NCBI GenBank assembly: GCA_017444165.1
Contig: JAFSXH010000279.1
Location: 1-19,629 of the forward strand
Length of the DNA stretch: 19,629 bases
DNA from: a bacterium
Lineage (GTDB): Bacteria; Vulcanimicrobiota; Xenobia; Xenobiales; Xenobiaceae
Reading direction: 5' to 3'
Of this stretch, positions 1 to 7,573 are shown piece by piece. Each line of letters begins with the position of its first letter. The stretch's first letter is position 1. The notes under the pieces were generated by a model that worked only from the letters and a program-made list of their open reading frames with translations, did not search any database and was not told the DNA's origin. The translations under genes were made by a program, and so were the position numbers.

Positions 1-1928
1 GGTTCAAAAACGAAGAGGTGCGGATCGAGTCCAGAGACGTGGCATATCTCCGTAAGAGCCATTTGACCGATACCCTGCCCCATACAGGCGGCCGAAGTGC
101 GGATGTGAATCTTACCACCTTCTATACTTAAAAGTACACGTCCAATATCTTTGCGTCCCATACCAGTACCAGAGTTTTTGAAACCACAAGCAATGCCAGC
201 ATAGGGACTAGAATAATAAACGTCCTTCAGGGCCTCGATACAAGCTAACATGTTAGTGTTAGGATCGGCCTTTTGGCCATTGGGCAGAATATCTCCAGGT
301 TTTATGGCGTTGCGCCTGCGGAACTCCCAGGGATCGATACCGACCTTCTCGGCCAACAAGTTAATATTCATCTCCGTGGCAAAACAGCTCTGAGAGACAC
401 CGAAGCCGCGAAAAGCCCCAGAAGGAGTATTATTCGTATAGACCGACATTCCCAAAATATCAACATTTTGATAATTGTAGGGGCCAGCCGCGTGGGTACA
501 GGCGCGATGCAGAACGGGCCCTCCCAATGAGGCATAAGCTCCAGTGTCGGCGATAATCACCGCTTTCATACCCGTTAAAAGACCATTCTCATCGCAAGCA
601 GTAGTGAATTCCATCTCCATAGGATGGCGTTTTACGTGATAATTTAACGATTCTTGACGTGTATATTTAACTTTAACGGGCTTCTTCGTAATCCAGGCCA
701 TTAGAGCGGCGTACTGTTGAACAGACATATCCTCTTTACCGCCGAAACCGCCACCCACCAGAGGAGCGCGACAGTGTACTTTCTCTTCGGGGATCTGCAA
801 CATTAACGCACACTCGCGCTGAACATCATAGACAGATTGGCTCGAAGTGTAGATCAAGAGACCGTCCTCACCCTCAGGCAGAGCCACAGAACATTCTGGC
901 TCAAGGAAGCCGTGTTCTTGCCAAGTCGTCTTGTACTTGCGCGTAACAACATATTTAGATTTCTTTATAGCTTCATCAGCGTTACCGCGCACTAAATTAG
1001 CCCGACTCATAACATTTCCATTGGGATGGATCAAGGGAGCATCGCCACTCAAAGCCTGATACGGAGTAGTCACGGGCTTAAGTTCCTCATAATCGACTTC
1101 TACTAAAGAAGCGATCTCTTCCAATCTATCTTTATTGTTAGTGGCTACTACGGCCAAAGCATCTCCAACGTAACGAGTTATATCGCCTTCACCTAAAATA
1201 ACATCCCAATCCTGTATCACATGACCGATCTTGTTGCAGGGAACATCTTTTTTAGTTAAGATCTCTACACAATCAGGATCTTCTAAAGCCTTGGAAACAT
1301 CTATTCTTTTAATAAGAGCACGAGGATACTTAGAGTATACTGGTTTGGCATAGAGCATGCCCTCAAGTTCAATATCATCAGCGTAAATACCAGTACCGTT
1401 CACCTTCTCATACGCATCTATGCGTTTTGCCCTTTCATTCATATGTAAAGACTTAGGCTCTTCAGGAATTCCAATATTTTCGCGGAAATATTTAGCAACC
1501 ATTAAAATAGCTTCTTCGATCTTTTTGTAGCCAGTGCAACGACATATATTGCCTTTGAGAGCCTTTTTAATATCTTCAATCGTAGGTTGAAGATTGACAT
1601 CCAATAAACTTTTAGCCGAAATAATCATACCTGGAATACAAAAACCACACTGCACCGCTCCAGCTTGAGCAAAGCAATGTTCGTAAACACGCATCTCTTC
1701 TTTAGGAATACCTTCTACAGTCAGAACCTTTTTGCCGACTAATCTACTCAAAGGGATGACACAAGCCTTAGTTTTTTTACCATCAACTAAGACGGTACAC
1801 GTTCCACACACACCCTCACTACAACCATCTTTAGTAGCAGTAAGATGGAGATCATCGCGCAAAAAGCGCAGGAGCTTTTTATCATGCGCAGATTCATAAT
1901 CACGGCCATTGACATTTACTGTGTACAT
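1..1928 (-). CDS. Selenium-dependent xanthine dehydrogenase-type molybdenum hydroxylase, fused [2Fe-2S] and Mo domains (3' end cut by window)
   Basis: Molybdenum hydroxylase that oxidises purines or related heterocycles in the cytoplasm, passing electrons from the Mo site through two [2Fe-2S] clusters. About 642 N-terminal residues are visible and the C-terminus lies beyond the left edge. The N-terminal ferredoxin-like domain has C36, C41, C44 and C56. The second cluster domain has C94, C97, C129 and C131 (CGFC and CRC motifs). The Mo domain follows directly, with GGGFGGKE at 392-399 and the RGFG arginine at R507. A two-domain fusion without FAD, with DGCSEGVCGTC and GGKEDMSVQ signatures, fits the selenium-dependent XDH family (TIGR03311 type) better than E. 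coli XdhA. In that family selenium is a labile ligand, not selenocysteine, and no Sec codon is needed. The ATG is preceded by AGGAG at an unusually long 12-nt spacing that includes nine T. Substrate and selenium dependence are inferred. Confidence 0.88.
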   Translation of the reverse strand, partial: MYTVNVNGRDYESAHDKKLLRFLRDDLHLTATKDGCSEGVCGTCTVLVDGKKTKACVIPLSRLVGKKVLTVEGIPKEEMRVYEHCFAQAGAVQCGFCIPGMIISAKSLLDVNLQPTIEDIKKALKGNICRCTGYKKIEEAILMVAKYFRENIGIPEEPKSLHMNERAKRIDAYEKVNGTGIYADDIELEGMLYAKPVYSKYPRALIKRIDVSKALEDPDCVEILTKKDVPCNKIGHVIQDWDVILGEGDITRYVGDALAVVATNNKDRLEEIASLVEVDYEELKPVTTPYQALSGDAPLIHPNGNVMSRANLVRGNADEAIKKSKYVVTRKYKTTWQEHGFLEPECSVALPEGEDGLLIYTSSQSVYDVQRECALMLQIPEEKVHCRAPLVGGGFGGKEDMSVQQYAALMAWITKKPVKVKYTRQESLNYHVKRHPMEMEFTTACDENGLLTGMKAVIIADTGAYASLGGPVLHRACTHAAGPYNYQNVDILGMSVYTNNTPSGAFRGFGVSQSCFATEMNINLLAEKVGIDPWEFRRRNAIKPGDILPNGQKADPNTNMLACIEALKDVYYSSPYAGIACGFKNSGTGMGRKDIGRVLLSIEGGKIHIRTSAACMGQGIGQMALTEICHVSGLDPHLFVFE

Positions 1929-1950
1929 AAAAAAAAATGATTCTCCTACA

Positions 1951-1980
1951 AAAAAAGCCGCGCCAACTAGAAGACGCGGC
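1951..1980 (-). terminator. Intrinsic terminator between FAD-subunit gene and fused hydroxylase gene
   Basis: On the minus strand a six-bp GC stem (GCCGCG at 1980-1975 pairing with CGCGGC at 1962-1957) encloses a 12-nt loop and is followed at once by a run of T (1956-1951). This is the classic rho-independent form. It lies in the 61-nt gap after the FAD-subunit stop codon and only 22 nt before the next start codon. Confidence 0.75.
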
Positions 1981-1989
1981 ACTAAACAA

Positions 1990-2808
1990 CTAGATACCGA
2001 ACTTAGTCAAAAAATCGCCCAACAAATTCATACAGACACCCTTGCGGTACTCGGCAGAGACACGTCCGCGAGTCAAAACCATGCGCTCGGAGTAAGCCTG
2101 CAGATAATCTTGGCGCAACTCTCTAGCCTCGGCAATAGTCTTGCCTAAGAGCATCTCCTCAATATCTTTGTAGCGCAAAACTGTATCGGCCACAGCTCCA
2201 AAAGCCGCGGCGATATTGGTAATCTTTCCCTCTTCAGAAGCAAAGACACCCGCAAAAGAGACACGGGAGATCGCTAACGCGTTGCGGCCGCCTACCTTCG
2301 TGTAAGCGTAATTTTCAATGCCTTTACTAGGTAAAAGTATCTCAGCGATCAACTCATCCTTAGCCAGGTCTAACTTTTTGCGCCCTAAGTAGAACTTGTC
2401 CACATCAATAATGCGCTCGCCCTTTGCGGAGACTAAACGCAACTTAGCGTCTGTGGCAAACTCGATAAGTACGGAATCAGCCTTAGCCGAACCGTTACCC
2501 AAATTGCCTCCAAAGGTTCCAGCATTGCGGATAGCTGGGGCGGCAATGCGCGAAATAGCCTCTTTCATGAGAGTCGGAACATCGGGATTGTGTATGGCCT
2601 CCGTAAAAGTTACCGCCGCTCCGATATGGACGTACTGTTCATCGACAAAAACTCTCTTCAATTCGGGAACTTTACCGATAAAGAGATAAGTGAGACCAGG
2701 GCGGTTCACAACCATGAGATCCGTTCCACCAGCGTAAGGAACGACATCTTGAGTCGCTCTAATCTCCAAAGCCTCCGCCAAAGAATTAGCTATAAATCCA
2801 TCTACCAT
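1990..2808 (-). CDS. FAD-binding subunit of xanthine dehydrogenase-family molybdenum hydroxylase
   Basis: This 272-residue flavoprotein subunit takes electrons from the [2Fe-2S] subunit and hands them to NAD+ or another acceptor (CoxM/XdhB/YgfM-like). FAD-binding signatures are visible: AGGTDLM at 26-32 and the RNxGTxGGN loop at 94-102, followed by GNGSAKADS. The C-terminal part matches the CO dehydrogenase flavoprotein C-terminal fold in length. No extra [4Fe-4S] insertion of the hydroxybenzoyl-CoA reductase type is seen. The ATG overlaps the end of the [2Fe-2S] gene by 7 nt and has a strong leader (AAGGAGGG, about 9 nt upstream), so translation is probably coupled. The short length resembles the FAD subunits found beside selenium-linked hydroxylases. 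It could in principle serve both hydroxylases of the cluster. Confidence 0.92.
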   Translation of the reverse strand: MVDGFIANSLAEALEIRATQDVVPYAGGTDLMVVNRPGLTYLFIGKVPELKRVFVDEQYVHIGAAVTFTEAIHNPDVPTLMKEAISRIAAPAIRNAGTFGGNLGNGSAKADSVLIEFATDAKLRLVSAKGERIIDVDKFYLGRKKLDLAKDELIAEILLPSKGIENYAYTKVGGRNALAISRVSFAGVFASEEGKITNIAAAFGAVADTVLRYKDIEEMLLGKTIAEARELRQDYLQAYSERMVLTRGRVSAEYRKGVCMNLLGDFLTKFGI

Positions 2809-3275
2809 AATCCATCACCCTCCTTAGCGGCATTTTTGACGGCATTGACTATAGCGTTATAACCAGTACAACGGCAGAGGTTACCCGACAGCTCCTCTCT
2901 GATCTCTTCTTCTGTAGGTTTGGGATTCTGACTCAACAGAGCTTCGGCGGCTAATACCATACCAGGAATACAGAAACCACACTGTACAGCAGAGAGTTCT
3001 CCAAAGGCCTTGCTCAAAACTTTGAAGCGATCTGTTTCCCGATACCCCTCCATAGTCACGATGCTGCAATTATTGACGGCTCCCATAGCCACACAACAAG
3101 AATTGTGCAAAATTCCATCAATAATGACGGAACAGGCTCCGCACTCTCCCTCTTTACAGCCGCATTTGACACTAGTACAGCGGTAAGTGTCGCGCAACAC
3201 ATCTAAAAGTCTATCAGCGGCACTGCCTTCATAAGCCACTTCCTGGCCATTGAGCGTAAAATGAATATCAGCCAT
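2802..3275 (-). CDS. [2Fe-2S]-binding subunit of xanthine dehydrogenase-family hydroxylase
   Basis: A 157-residue electron-transfer subunit carrying two [2Fe-2S] clusters between the Mo and FAD subunits (XdhC/CoxS-like). The plant-ferredoxin domain has C40, C45, C48 and C60. The helical second domain has C99, C102 (CGFC) and C134, C136 (CRC), with the expected CTGY after it. Length is normal for the family. Extra cysteines at 33, 38, 61 and 70 are not part of the usual ligand set. The start codon follows directly on the TAA of the Mo-subunit gene, with GAAGGAAGG just upstream, and its 3' end overlaps the FAD-subunit gene, so the three subunits are co-translated in the order Mo, FeS, FAD. E. 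coli xdhABC has the order Mo, FAD, FeS. Confidence 0.94.
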   Translation of the reverse strand: MADIHFTLNGQEVAYEGSAADRLLDVLRDTYRCTSVKCGCKEGECGACSVIIDGILHNSCCVAMGAVNNCSIVTMEGYRETDRFKVLSKAFGELSAVQCGFCIPGMVLAAEALLSQNPKPTEEEIREELSGNLCRCTGYNAIVNAVKNAAKEGDGLW

Positions 3276-5399
3276 TTAAATACCTTCCTTCATGATAACT
3301 TTCATAGTATCTTCTATACTGAAAGGCGCGTGATACAAATTTACGCCGCCCAAAGCCTGTTCCATAGCGTCAAGATAAGCGGGCGGGCCACCCACTAAGG
3401 GTACTTCACCAGCCCCTTTAGCTCCATAAGGCCCTTCAGGATACTTATCTACATGGAGTATACATTGTAAATTGGGTACATCTTTAGTCGTAGGAATCAG
3501 ATAATCAGAGAAGGAGTTGTTGCGAATCCTGCCCTTGGCATCGTAATCCATATTCTCGATAGAAGCGTAGCCTATGCCCTGCAAGAAGCCTCCTTCCATC
3601 TGTCCCATAACGATATTGTAATCGATAGGCGTACCGACATCAAAGTTGCCGTAAGCTCCCAAAACTTTGGTTATGCCCGTATACGTATCGACTTCAAGTT
3701 CCAAAACATTGACAGCCCAAGCGTAAGTAGGATAGGCATCACCCTGAAATTTATCGATATAGAAGGGAATCATGAAAGTTGGTTCGCGGAAGTGTTCCTC
3801 GACCTCTTGCTCCTCACCATCAATCCATTGAGTGCGCAACTTAATGGCCGCTCTCCTCAGCAATTCACCGACGATCATCAAAGAACGGGAAGCCACAGTT
3901 GGTCCCGAATCGGGAACTCTAGCAGTATCAGGATGATTGTAGTAAACCTTCTCTAAAGGCAAATTGAGTTCATGAGCCACAATTTTAGGGAAGGTAGTCC
4001 GCACACCTTGACCGATCTCACCGTTAGAAGCCAAAACTTCCACTGTACCATCGGCGTACTTGCGCAACTTGGCTACGGCCTTAATAATGTCGCGTTCACC
4101 AGATCCAGTAAACCCCGCTCCGTGGAAGTACATGGACATACCTATACCTCTGCGGTAGCGACCAGTTTGGGGCTTGGAGTACTCCAACCTCTTTTGGCGA
4201 TAGTGACAGAGTTGATCTATCTCTTCGATCATATCAGGAATAGGAATAGGGAAATGGTAACGTCCAGAGGTGGAAGTCACGTCACCCTGTTTGGCAAAGT
4301 TGGCCTGCTTGAACTCTAAAGAATCTATACCGAGATCGCGGGCGATGTGATCCATAACCATCTCTACAGCAAAGTAAGTTTGCGGAGCTCCAAAGCCTCG
4401 ATAAGCTCCACAGGGGCTGGTATTCGTCTTCAAGGCCCGACCGTGGACGTGCAAATTGGGTACTTTGTAGATACCAGGTCCAGCAATAAGGCCGCGCTGT
4501 AAAACTACCGCCGAAAGTGTAGAGTAAGCTCCCGCGTTGTAGATAACATCTATATCCATAGCCGTAACTAAACCATCTTTAACGGCCACTTTATAACGAC
4601 AGATGGAAGGATGGCGTTTAGAGGTGTACTCCATATCCTCACGCCGATCAAAGACACAGCGCACGGTCTTTCCGCACTTGCGCGCCGCTACGGCCACTTG
4701 ACAGGCTAAGATTGAAGGGAAGGCCTCTTTGCCTCCAAAACCGCCGCCAGTGACATCTTGATAGATATGTACTCCGCTAGGACCACATCCGAGAGCACGC
4801 ATGACCGCTCCCTTGACATAATAAGCGCACTGCATAGAGCCATGTACGAACATGCGGCCACTCTCTTCAGGTTCGGCCATCATGCTTTGAGTCTCTAAAT
4901 AGGCCTGCTCCTGGTAACCTGTGGTAAACTCTTCATCGTAAATCTTATCCGCTTCAGCAAAGGCCTTTTCCAGATCGCCGTGGGCAAAATCGTAATTAAA
5001 AAACGCCTCCGTAGCCTTGCGCAGATCAATAACGGGTTCAAGCTCTTCATACTCAACCTGACAGGTAGCGAGCAATTTGTCTACAACCTTTTCGTCAGGG
5101 CCGCAGATCATGGCAATAGCTTCACCTATGTACTCCACAGTCTCGCGGCAGTAGATAGGCATATCATCCAAAACAATATTTACATTGTTGTCCCCAGGAA
5201 TATCTCTAGCATCAACATAGAAATAGCCTTCTGGCAATTCTGGAACTTTTACGCCAAGTACTTTTGCCTTAGCAACCTTCGCATGGAGTATTTTACCGCA
5301 CAGTACACCTTCAGACGGATAGTCACAAACGTAGATACTGCGACCAGAAATTTTAGGATCGTGATCTTTCTTGATCACGCTCTGACTGATCTTTTCCAT
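3276..5399 (-). CDS. Molybdopterin-binding (catalytic) subunit of xanthine dehydrogenase-family hydroxylase
   Basis: A 707-residue catalytic subunit that hydroxylates a purine-like or other heterocyclic or aldehyde substrate at a Mo-pterin centre. Visible motifs are GGGFGGKE (218-225) after QDVT, GAYRGFGAPQ with R334 (the substrate-orienting arginine of xanthine oxidases), and GAKGAGE, whose E665 matches the base catalyst of the family. A conserved substrate-side Glu in GGKE is also kept, which favours purines without proving them. There is no N-terminal FeS domain; that is the next gene. ATG at 5399 is preferred over an in-frame TTG at 5408 because GAGG lies about 10 nt before the ATG but only 1 nt before the TTG. 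It starts 15 nt after the stop of the MocA-like gene, which implies one transcript. It is clearly distinct in sequence from the fused hydroxylase at the left edge. Confidence 0.93.
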   Translation of the reverse strand: MEKISQSVIKKDHDPKISGRSIYVCDYPSEGVLCGKILHAKVAKAKVLGVKVPELPEGYFYVDARDIPGDNNVNIVLDDMPIYCRETVEYIGEAIAMICGPDEKVVDKLLATCQVEYEELEPVIDLRKATEAFFNYDFAHGDLEKAFAEADKIYDEEFTTGYQEQAYLETQSMMAEPEESGRMFVHGSMQCAYYVKGAVMRALGCGPSGVHIYQDVTGGGFGGKEAFPSILACQVAVAARKCGKTVRCVFDRREDMEYTSKRHPSICRYKVAVKDGLVTAMDIDVIYNAGAYSTLSAVVLQRGLIAGPGIYKVPNLHVHGRALKTNTSPCGAYRGFGAPQTYFAVEMVMDHIARDLGIDSLEFKQANFAKQGDVTSTSGRYHFPIPIPDMIEEIDQLCHYRQKRLEYSKPQTGRYRRGIGMSMYFHGAGFTGSGERDIIKAVAKLRKYADGTVEVLASNGEIGQGVRTTFPKIVAHELNLPLEKVYYNHPDTARVPDSGPTVASRSLMIVGELLRRAAIKLRTQWIDGEEQEVEEHFREPTFMIPFYIDKFQGDAYPTYAWAVNVLELEVDTYTGITKVLGAYGNFDVGTPIDYNIVMGQMEGGFLQGIGYASIENMDYDAKGRIRNNSFSDYLIPTTKDVPNLQCILHVDKYPEGPYGAKGAGEVPLVGGPPAYLDAMEQALGGVNLYHAPFSIEDTMKVIMKEGI

Positions 5400-5414
5400 T
5401 CCGACCAAACCTCA

Positions 5415-6026
5415 TCAATTTTCGTAGGTCTCTCTACACTTTTGATAATCATCCGACGTATCGAGATCAACCCAAACGCCAGCATCATCTACATCGACAA
5501 CAGAGACGTCACCTTCGTGTAATTTCCACAGCATTCGCAAACCACCCTTGCCAGAGAAAGAAATTATCTCAGAAATTAAGGAACTATCTATTAAAGGCGG
5601 ATGTTTGCGATAACCATCCAGAGAGGGAAAGATAACTGAAAATTTATTTTTTCGCCTAGCTTCTAATAATTTACGAAAAGTCAGCGAGCTAACTACGGGC
5701 ATATCACCAGGCAATAAAAAAAAGGCTCCGCACTCTGGCAAAGCCCGCACACCTATCTTTATAGAGTGGATCATATCGCTGGAGGCGTATTCCTCATTGC
5801 GCACACACTCTACCTTATCTCCGAAAGATCTGTAAACAATATCTTCAACCTCCTCAGCGTGACAGCCAGTGACGAGCACAACCTTGTCTACTCCACCTTC
5901 CAAAGCACTAGAGATGGTATTTTCTATCACCGTCCTGCCGCGCAAGGCCATTAAAGGTTTAAAATCACCCATGCGCTTCGAGAGACCAGCCACTAAAATT
6001 AGAGCACAAACCTTTTCTCTTCCCAC
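5415..6026 (-). CDS. mocA: MocA-like molybdenum cofactor nucleotidyltransferase (hydroxylase maturation)
   Basis: Predicted NTP transferase that attaches CMP (less likely GMP) to molybdopterin, giving the dinucleotide cofactor needed by hydroxylases of the xanthine dehydrogenase family. The N-terminal GT-A-like signature LVAGLSKRMGDFK (from about residue 11) corresponds to LAAGxSxRMGxxK. Further conserved pieces are LLPGDMP, KHPPLI, GGLR and a final DLDTSDDY. These fit the MocA/YgfJ group tied to selenium-dependent hydroxylases. I chose GTG at 6026 (203 residues). The frame stays open to 6167, but that extension lies in a dispersed repeat and reads as no known domain. No good ribosome site precedes the GTG, so the start is uncertain. 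It is the first gene of the hydroxylase cluster. Confidence 0.85.
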   Translation of the reverse strand: MGREKVCALILVAGLSKRMGDFKPLMALRGRTVIENTISSALEGGVDKVVLVTGCHAEEVEDIVYRSFGDKVECVRNEEYASSDMIHSIKIGVRALPECGAFFLLPGDMPVVSSLTFRKLLEARRKNKFSVIFPSLDGYRKHPPLIDSSLISEIISFSGKGGLRMLWKLHEGDVSVVDVDDAGVWVDLDTSDDYQKCRETYEN

Positions 6027-6072
6027 AGTAATTATTTTAAGACATAACCCATAAGTTATCCTGCAAAAAACT

Positions 6073-6169
6073 GCCTCACACAAACGCAACATATCAAGCT
6101 TACAACGTAAACACACAGACAAAGTTTGGCCTTTTGAGGTAACCCCAAAAGGCCAAATTTCAAGCACAA
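6073..6169. repeat. Dispersed 97-bp hairpin repeat, copy A
   Basis: This stretch matches 7451-7547 without gaps, at 91 of 97 positions, in the same orientation. Its core is a near-perfect inverted repeat: arms 6125-6139 and 6143-6157, 15 bp with one mismatch, and a 3-nt loop. It lies 70 nt after the stop codon of the Rpn gene and just before the MocA-like gene. On the minus strand the hairpin is followed by a T-rich but broken tract, so it could act as a terminator or RNA-stabilising element. It carries no coding sequence. Confidence 0.85.
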
Positions 6170-6238
6170 CTCACAAAAGGCTTACAAAGAAAATACATAA
6201 ACCCACATATGACACGGTAAAAAAATTGTAAACTGTAC

Positions 6239-7165
6239 TCACCTAGCCATAGCTTCAATTTTTGCCACAGGATAATCTGTAAGCTCAGCAATCTTTTCAG
6301 CACTAAAACCAGAATTCAAAAGCCTACTTATAATATCCATAGCCCCTCGTTCCATACCTTGCGCTATACCTTGCGCTATACCTTGCTCTATACCCTGCTC
6401 TATACCTTGCTCTATACCCTGCTCTATACCTTGCTCAAGGCCTTCTTCCCTGGCTTCTTCTCGCCACACTTTTTTGGCCTCATCCAAATTAAACTCGAAA
6501 TCTATCATATCAAACACCTCATCTTTCTTCGAAGATAAATAATCTGTCATTACATCGTTATTAATACAGTAGTCTATAGCCTCAAGTATGGCCTCTTTTT
6601 TACCAACATTAGCCTCTATATTGGCTTTTACTCTGTTCACAAAAATACAATAGTGATTTAAATAGGTACACCTCTCTAACAGTTCAACATTATTGCTTTC
6701 ATTGATATTTAGCAATTTAACCTTTAACTGCAAATAACTGTCATCACCGCCAAAAGCGTCAGATAGACTTTGGATTCTAACCTCGTCCTCCCTCTTACTG
6801 CCGTTATAAAAAACAAAGAATCTAGGCTTAGGAAGTCTCAACAACTTCTCTCGATAGACAGCTCCCTGATCATATTTGCCTAAATAACGCTTATAAAGTT
6901 CATTCACGTAAGCGAGCATTCTTATAGGCATATTCTCATTCACACTCGATTGATGTTCAATAATTATCATAAAATGATCTCTAAAGATACAAGACAGATC
7001 ATTCTTAACCTGAGAAAAGAATATCCCCTCTAAGGTATTTATCTCTATTTCGTTGGGATCTTTACTATCTGTACCTAACAAAGCATTGCAAACGGACAAC
7101 AACCTATTTTTATCATTGAGATAATTTCTAAAAAGGGTATCCTTGTATTTGTAGATTTTCTGCAT
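6239..7165 (-). CDS. Rpn-family recombination-promoting nuclease / putative transposase (PD-(D/E)XK)
   Basis: A 308-residue protein of the Rpn/YhgA group, whose studied members are DNA endonucleases that promote recA-independent recombination. The N-terminal domain opens with DTLFRNYL and keeps the catalytic pattern D56, then E70 and Q72 in EHQSS, as in other Bacillota members. The C-terminus has the typical tail: a stretch of EQGI/AQGI repeats (about residues 240-272) coded by 12-bp tandem DNA units, then a short helix-turn-helix-like segment (AEKIAELTDY). The ATG has a very strong ribosome site (GGAGGAGGG, 5 nt spacing) and a plausible promoter close upstream, so it is probably a single-gene transcript. 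These genes are common as multicopy families. Function in this organism is inferred from family only. Confidence 0.87.
   Translation of the reverse strand: MQKIYKYKDTLFRNYLNDKNRLLSVCNALLGTDSKDPNEIEINTLEGIFFSQVKNDLSCIFRDHFMIIIEHQSSVNENMPIRMLAYVNELYKRYLGKYDQGAVYREKLLRLPKPRFFVFYNGSKREDEVRIQSLSDAFGGDDSYLQLKVKLLNINESNNVELLERCTYLNHYCIFVNRVKANIEANVGKKEAILEAIDYCINNDVMTDYLSSKKDEVFDMIDFEFNLDEAKKVWREEAREEGLEQGIEQGIEQGIEQGIEQGIAQGIAQGMERGAMDIISRLLNSGFSAEKIAELTDYPVAKIEAMAR
6356..6436 (-). repeat. 12-bp tandem repeat inside the Rpn gene
   Basis: Six full units plus a partial unit of a 12-bp repeat, with ACCTTGCTCTAT and ACCCTGCTCTAT alternating and ACCTTGCGCTAT at the left end. Each unit encodes four residues (EQGI or AQGI) on the minus strand, so gain or loss of units keeps the frame and only changes the length of the linker. 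Confidence 0.9.
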
Positions 7166-7186
7166 ATTATCCCTCCTCCGCTTATG

Positions 7187-7215
7187 ATAATACTAAACTC
7201 AGTTAGGATATGCAA
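7187..7215 (-). promoter_or_regulatory. Possible sigma-70 type promoter for the Rpn gene
   Basis: On the minus strand a TATTAT -10 box (7192-7187, five of six consensus positions) lies 17 bp after a weaker TTGCAT -35 box (7215-7210). The expected transcript start is about 15 nt before the ATG and leaves just enough room for the strong ribosome site. Confidence 0.4.
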
Positions 7216-7328
7216 GACCAAAGATTACAAGTTTACCTTATCTGATTTTTACTATTTAATAACAGTTTACAACCAGAATAAACCTAAACCAGAACTGTAC
7301 AAACATCTATATTAAAAAGCAGTTGTGA

Positions 7329-7416
7329 CTTTTTGGTGAGCCGATTTTTTTAATTCATAATTCATAATGCGTAATTCGTAATTGGAATGAATTAACTATT
7401 TCTTTCCAAAACAACC
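7329..7416. repeat. AATT-rich dispersed repeat, copy 1 (within 408-bp gene-free gap)
   Basis: This non-coding stretch begins CTTTTTGGTGAGCCGA and continues through stuttered AATTC/TAATGCG motifs to CTTTCCAAA. It aligns along its whole length with the reverse complement of 16689-16776, with only small gaps. It is followed at 7417-7440 by a direct repeat of CCACACTACT separated by CACT, and then by the hairpin repeat. The gap 7166-7573 therefore holds a promoter and two dispersed repeats, and no gene that I can see. Confidence 0.75.
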
Positions 7417-7450
7417 CCACACTACTCACTCCACACTACTAATTAAAACC

Positions 7451-7547
7451 GCCAAACACAAACGCAACGTATCAGGCTTACAACGCAAACACACAGACAA
7501 AGTTTGGCCTTTTGAGGTAACCCCAAAAGGCCAAACTTCAAGCACAA
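7451..7547. repeat. Dispersed 97-bp hairpin repeat, copy B
   Basis: Same element and orientation as 6073-6169, six differences in 97. The inverted repeat here reaches 16 bp (7502-7517 with 7521-7536, one mismatch), because an end base that differs between copies restores pairing. It starts 26 nt after the lipoprotein stop codon on the minus strand, the same relative position as copy A to the Rpn gene. Confidence 0.85.
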
Positions 7548-7573
7548 TCTAAACAGATTTGCAACGCATCAAT

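Noticed and set aside
273..530. An 85-codon plus-strand open frame near the left edge
   Set aside because: It is antisense to the continuous 642-codon fused hydroxylase frame, which has all expected cofactor motifs.
1..1928. Selenocysteine codon in the hydroxylase
   Set aside because: The frame has no internal TGA in the visible part, and the family uses a labile selenium ligand, not selenocysteine.
4980..5522. A 180-codon plus-strand open frame over the Mo-subunit and MocA-like genes
   Set aside because: Both strands are open here, but the minus frame carries clear family motifs. The plus frame spans the junction of two real genes and has no domain or ribosome site.
6027..6167. N-terminal extension of the MocA-like protein to 6167
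   Set aside because: The extra residues come from the hairpin repeat, match no family and have no ribosome site; the nucleotide-binding motif starts normally about 10 residues after GTG 6026.
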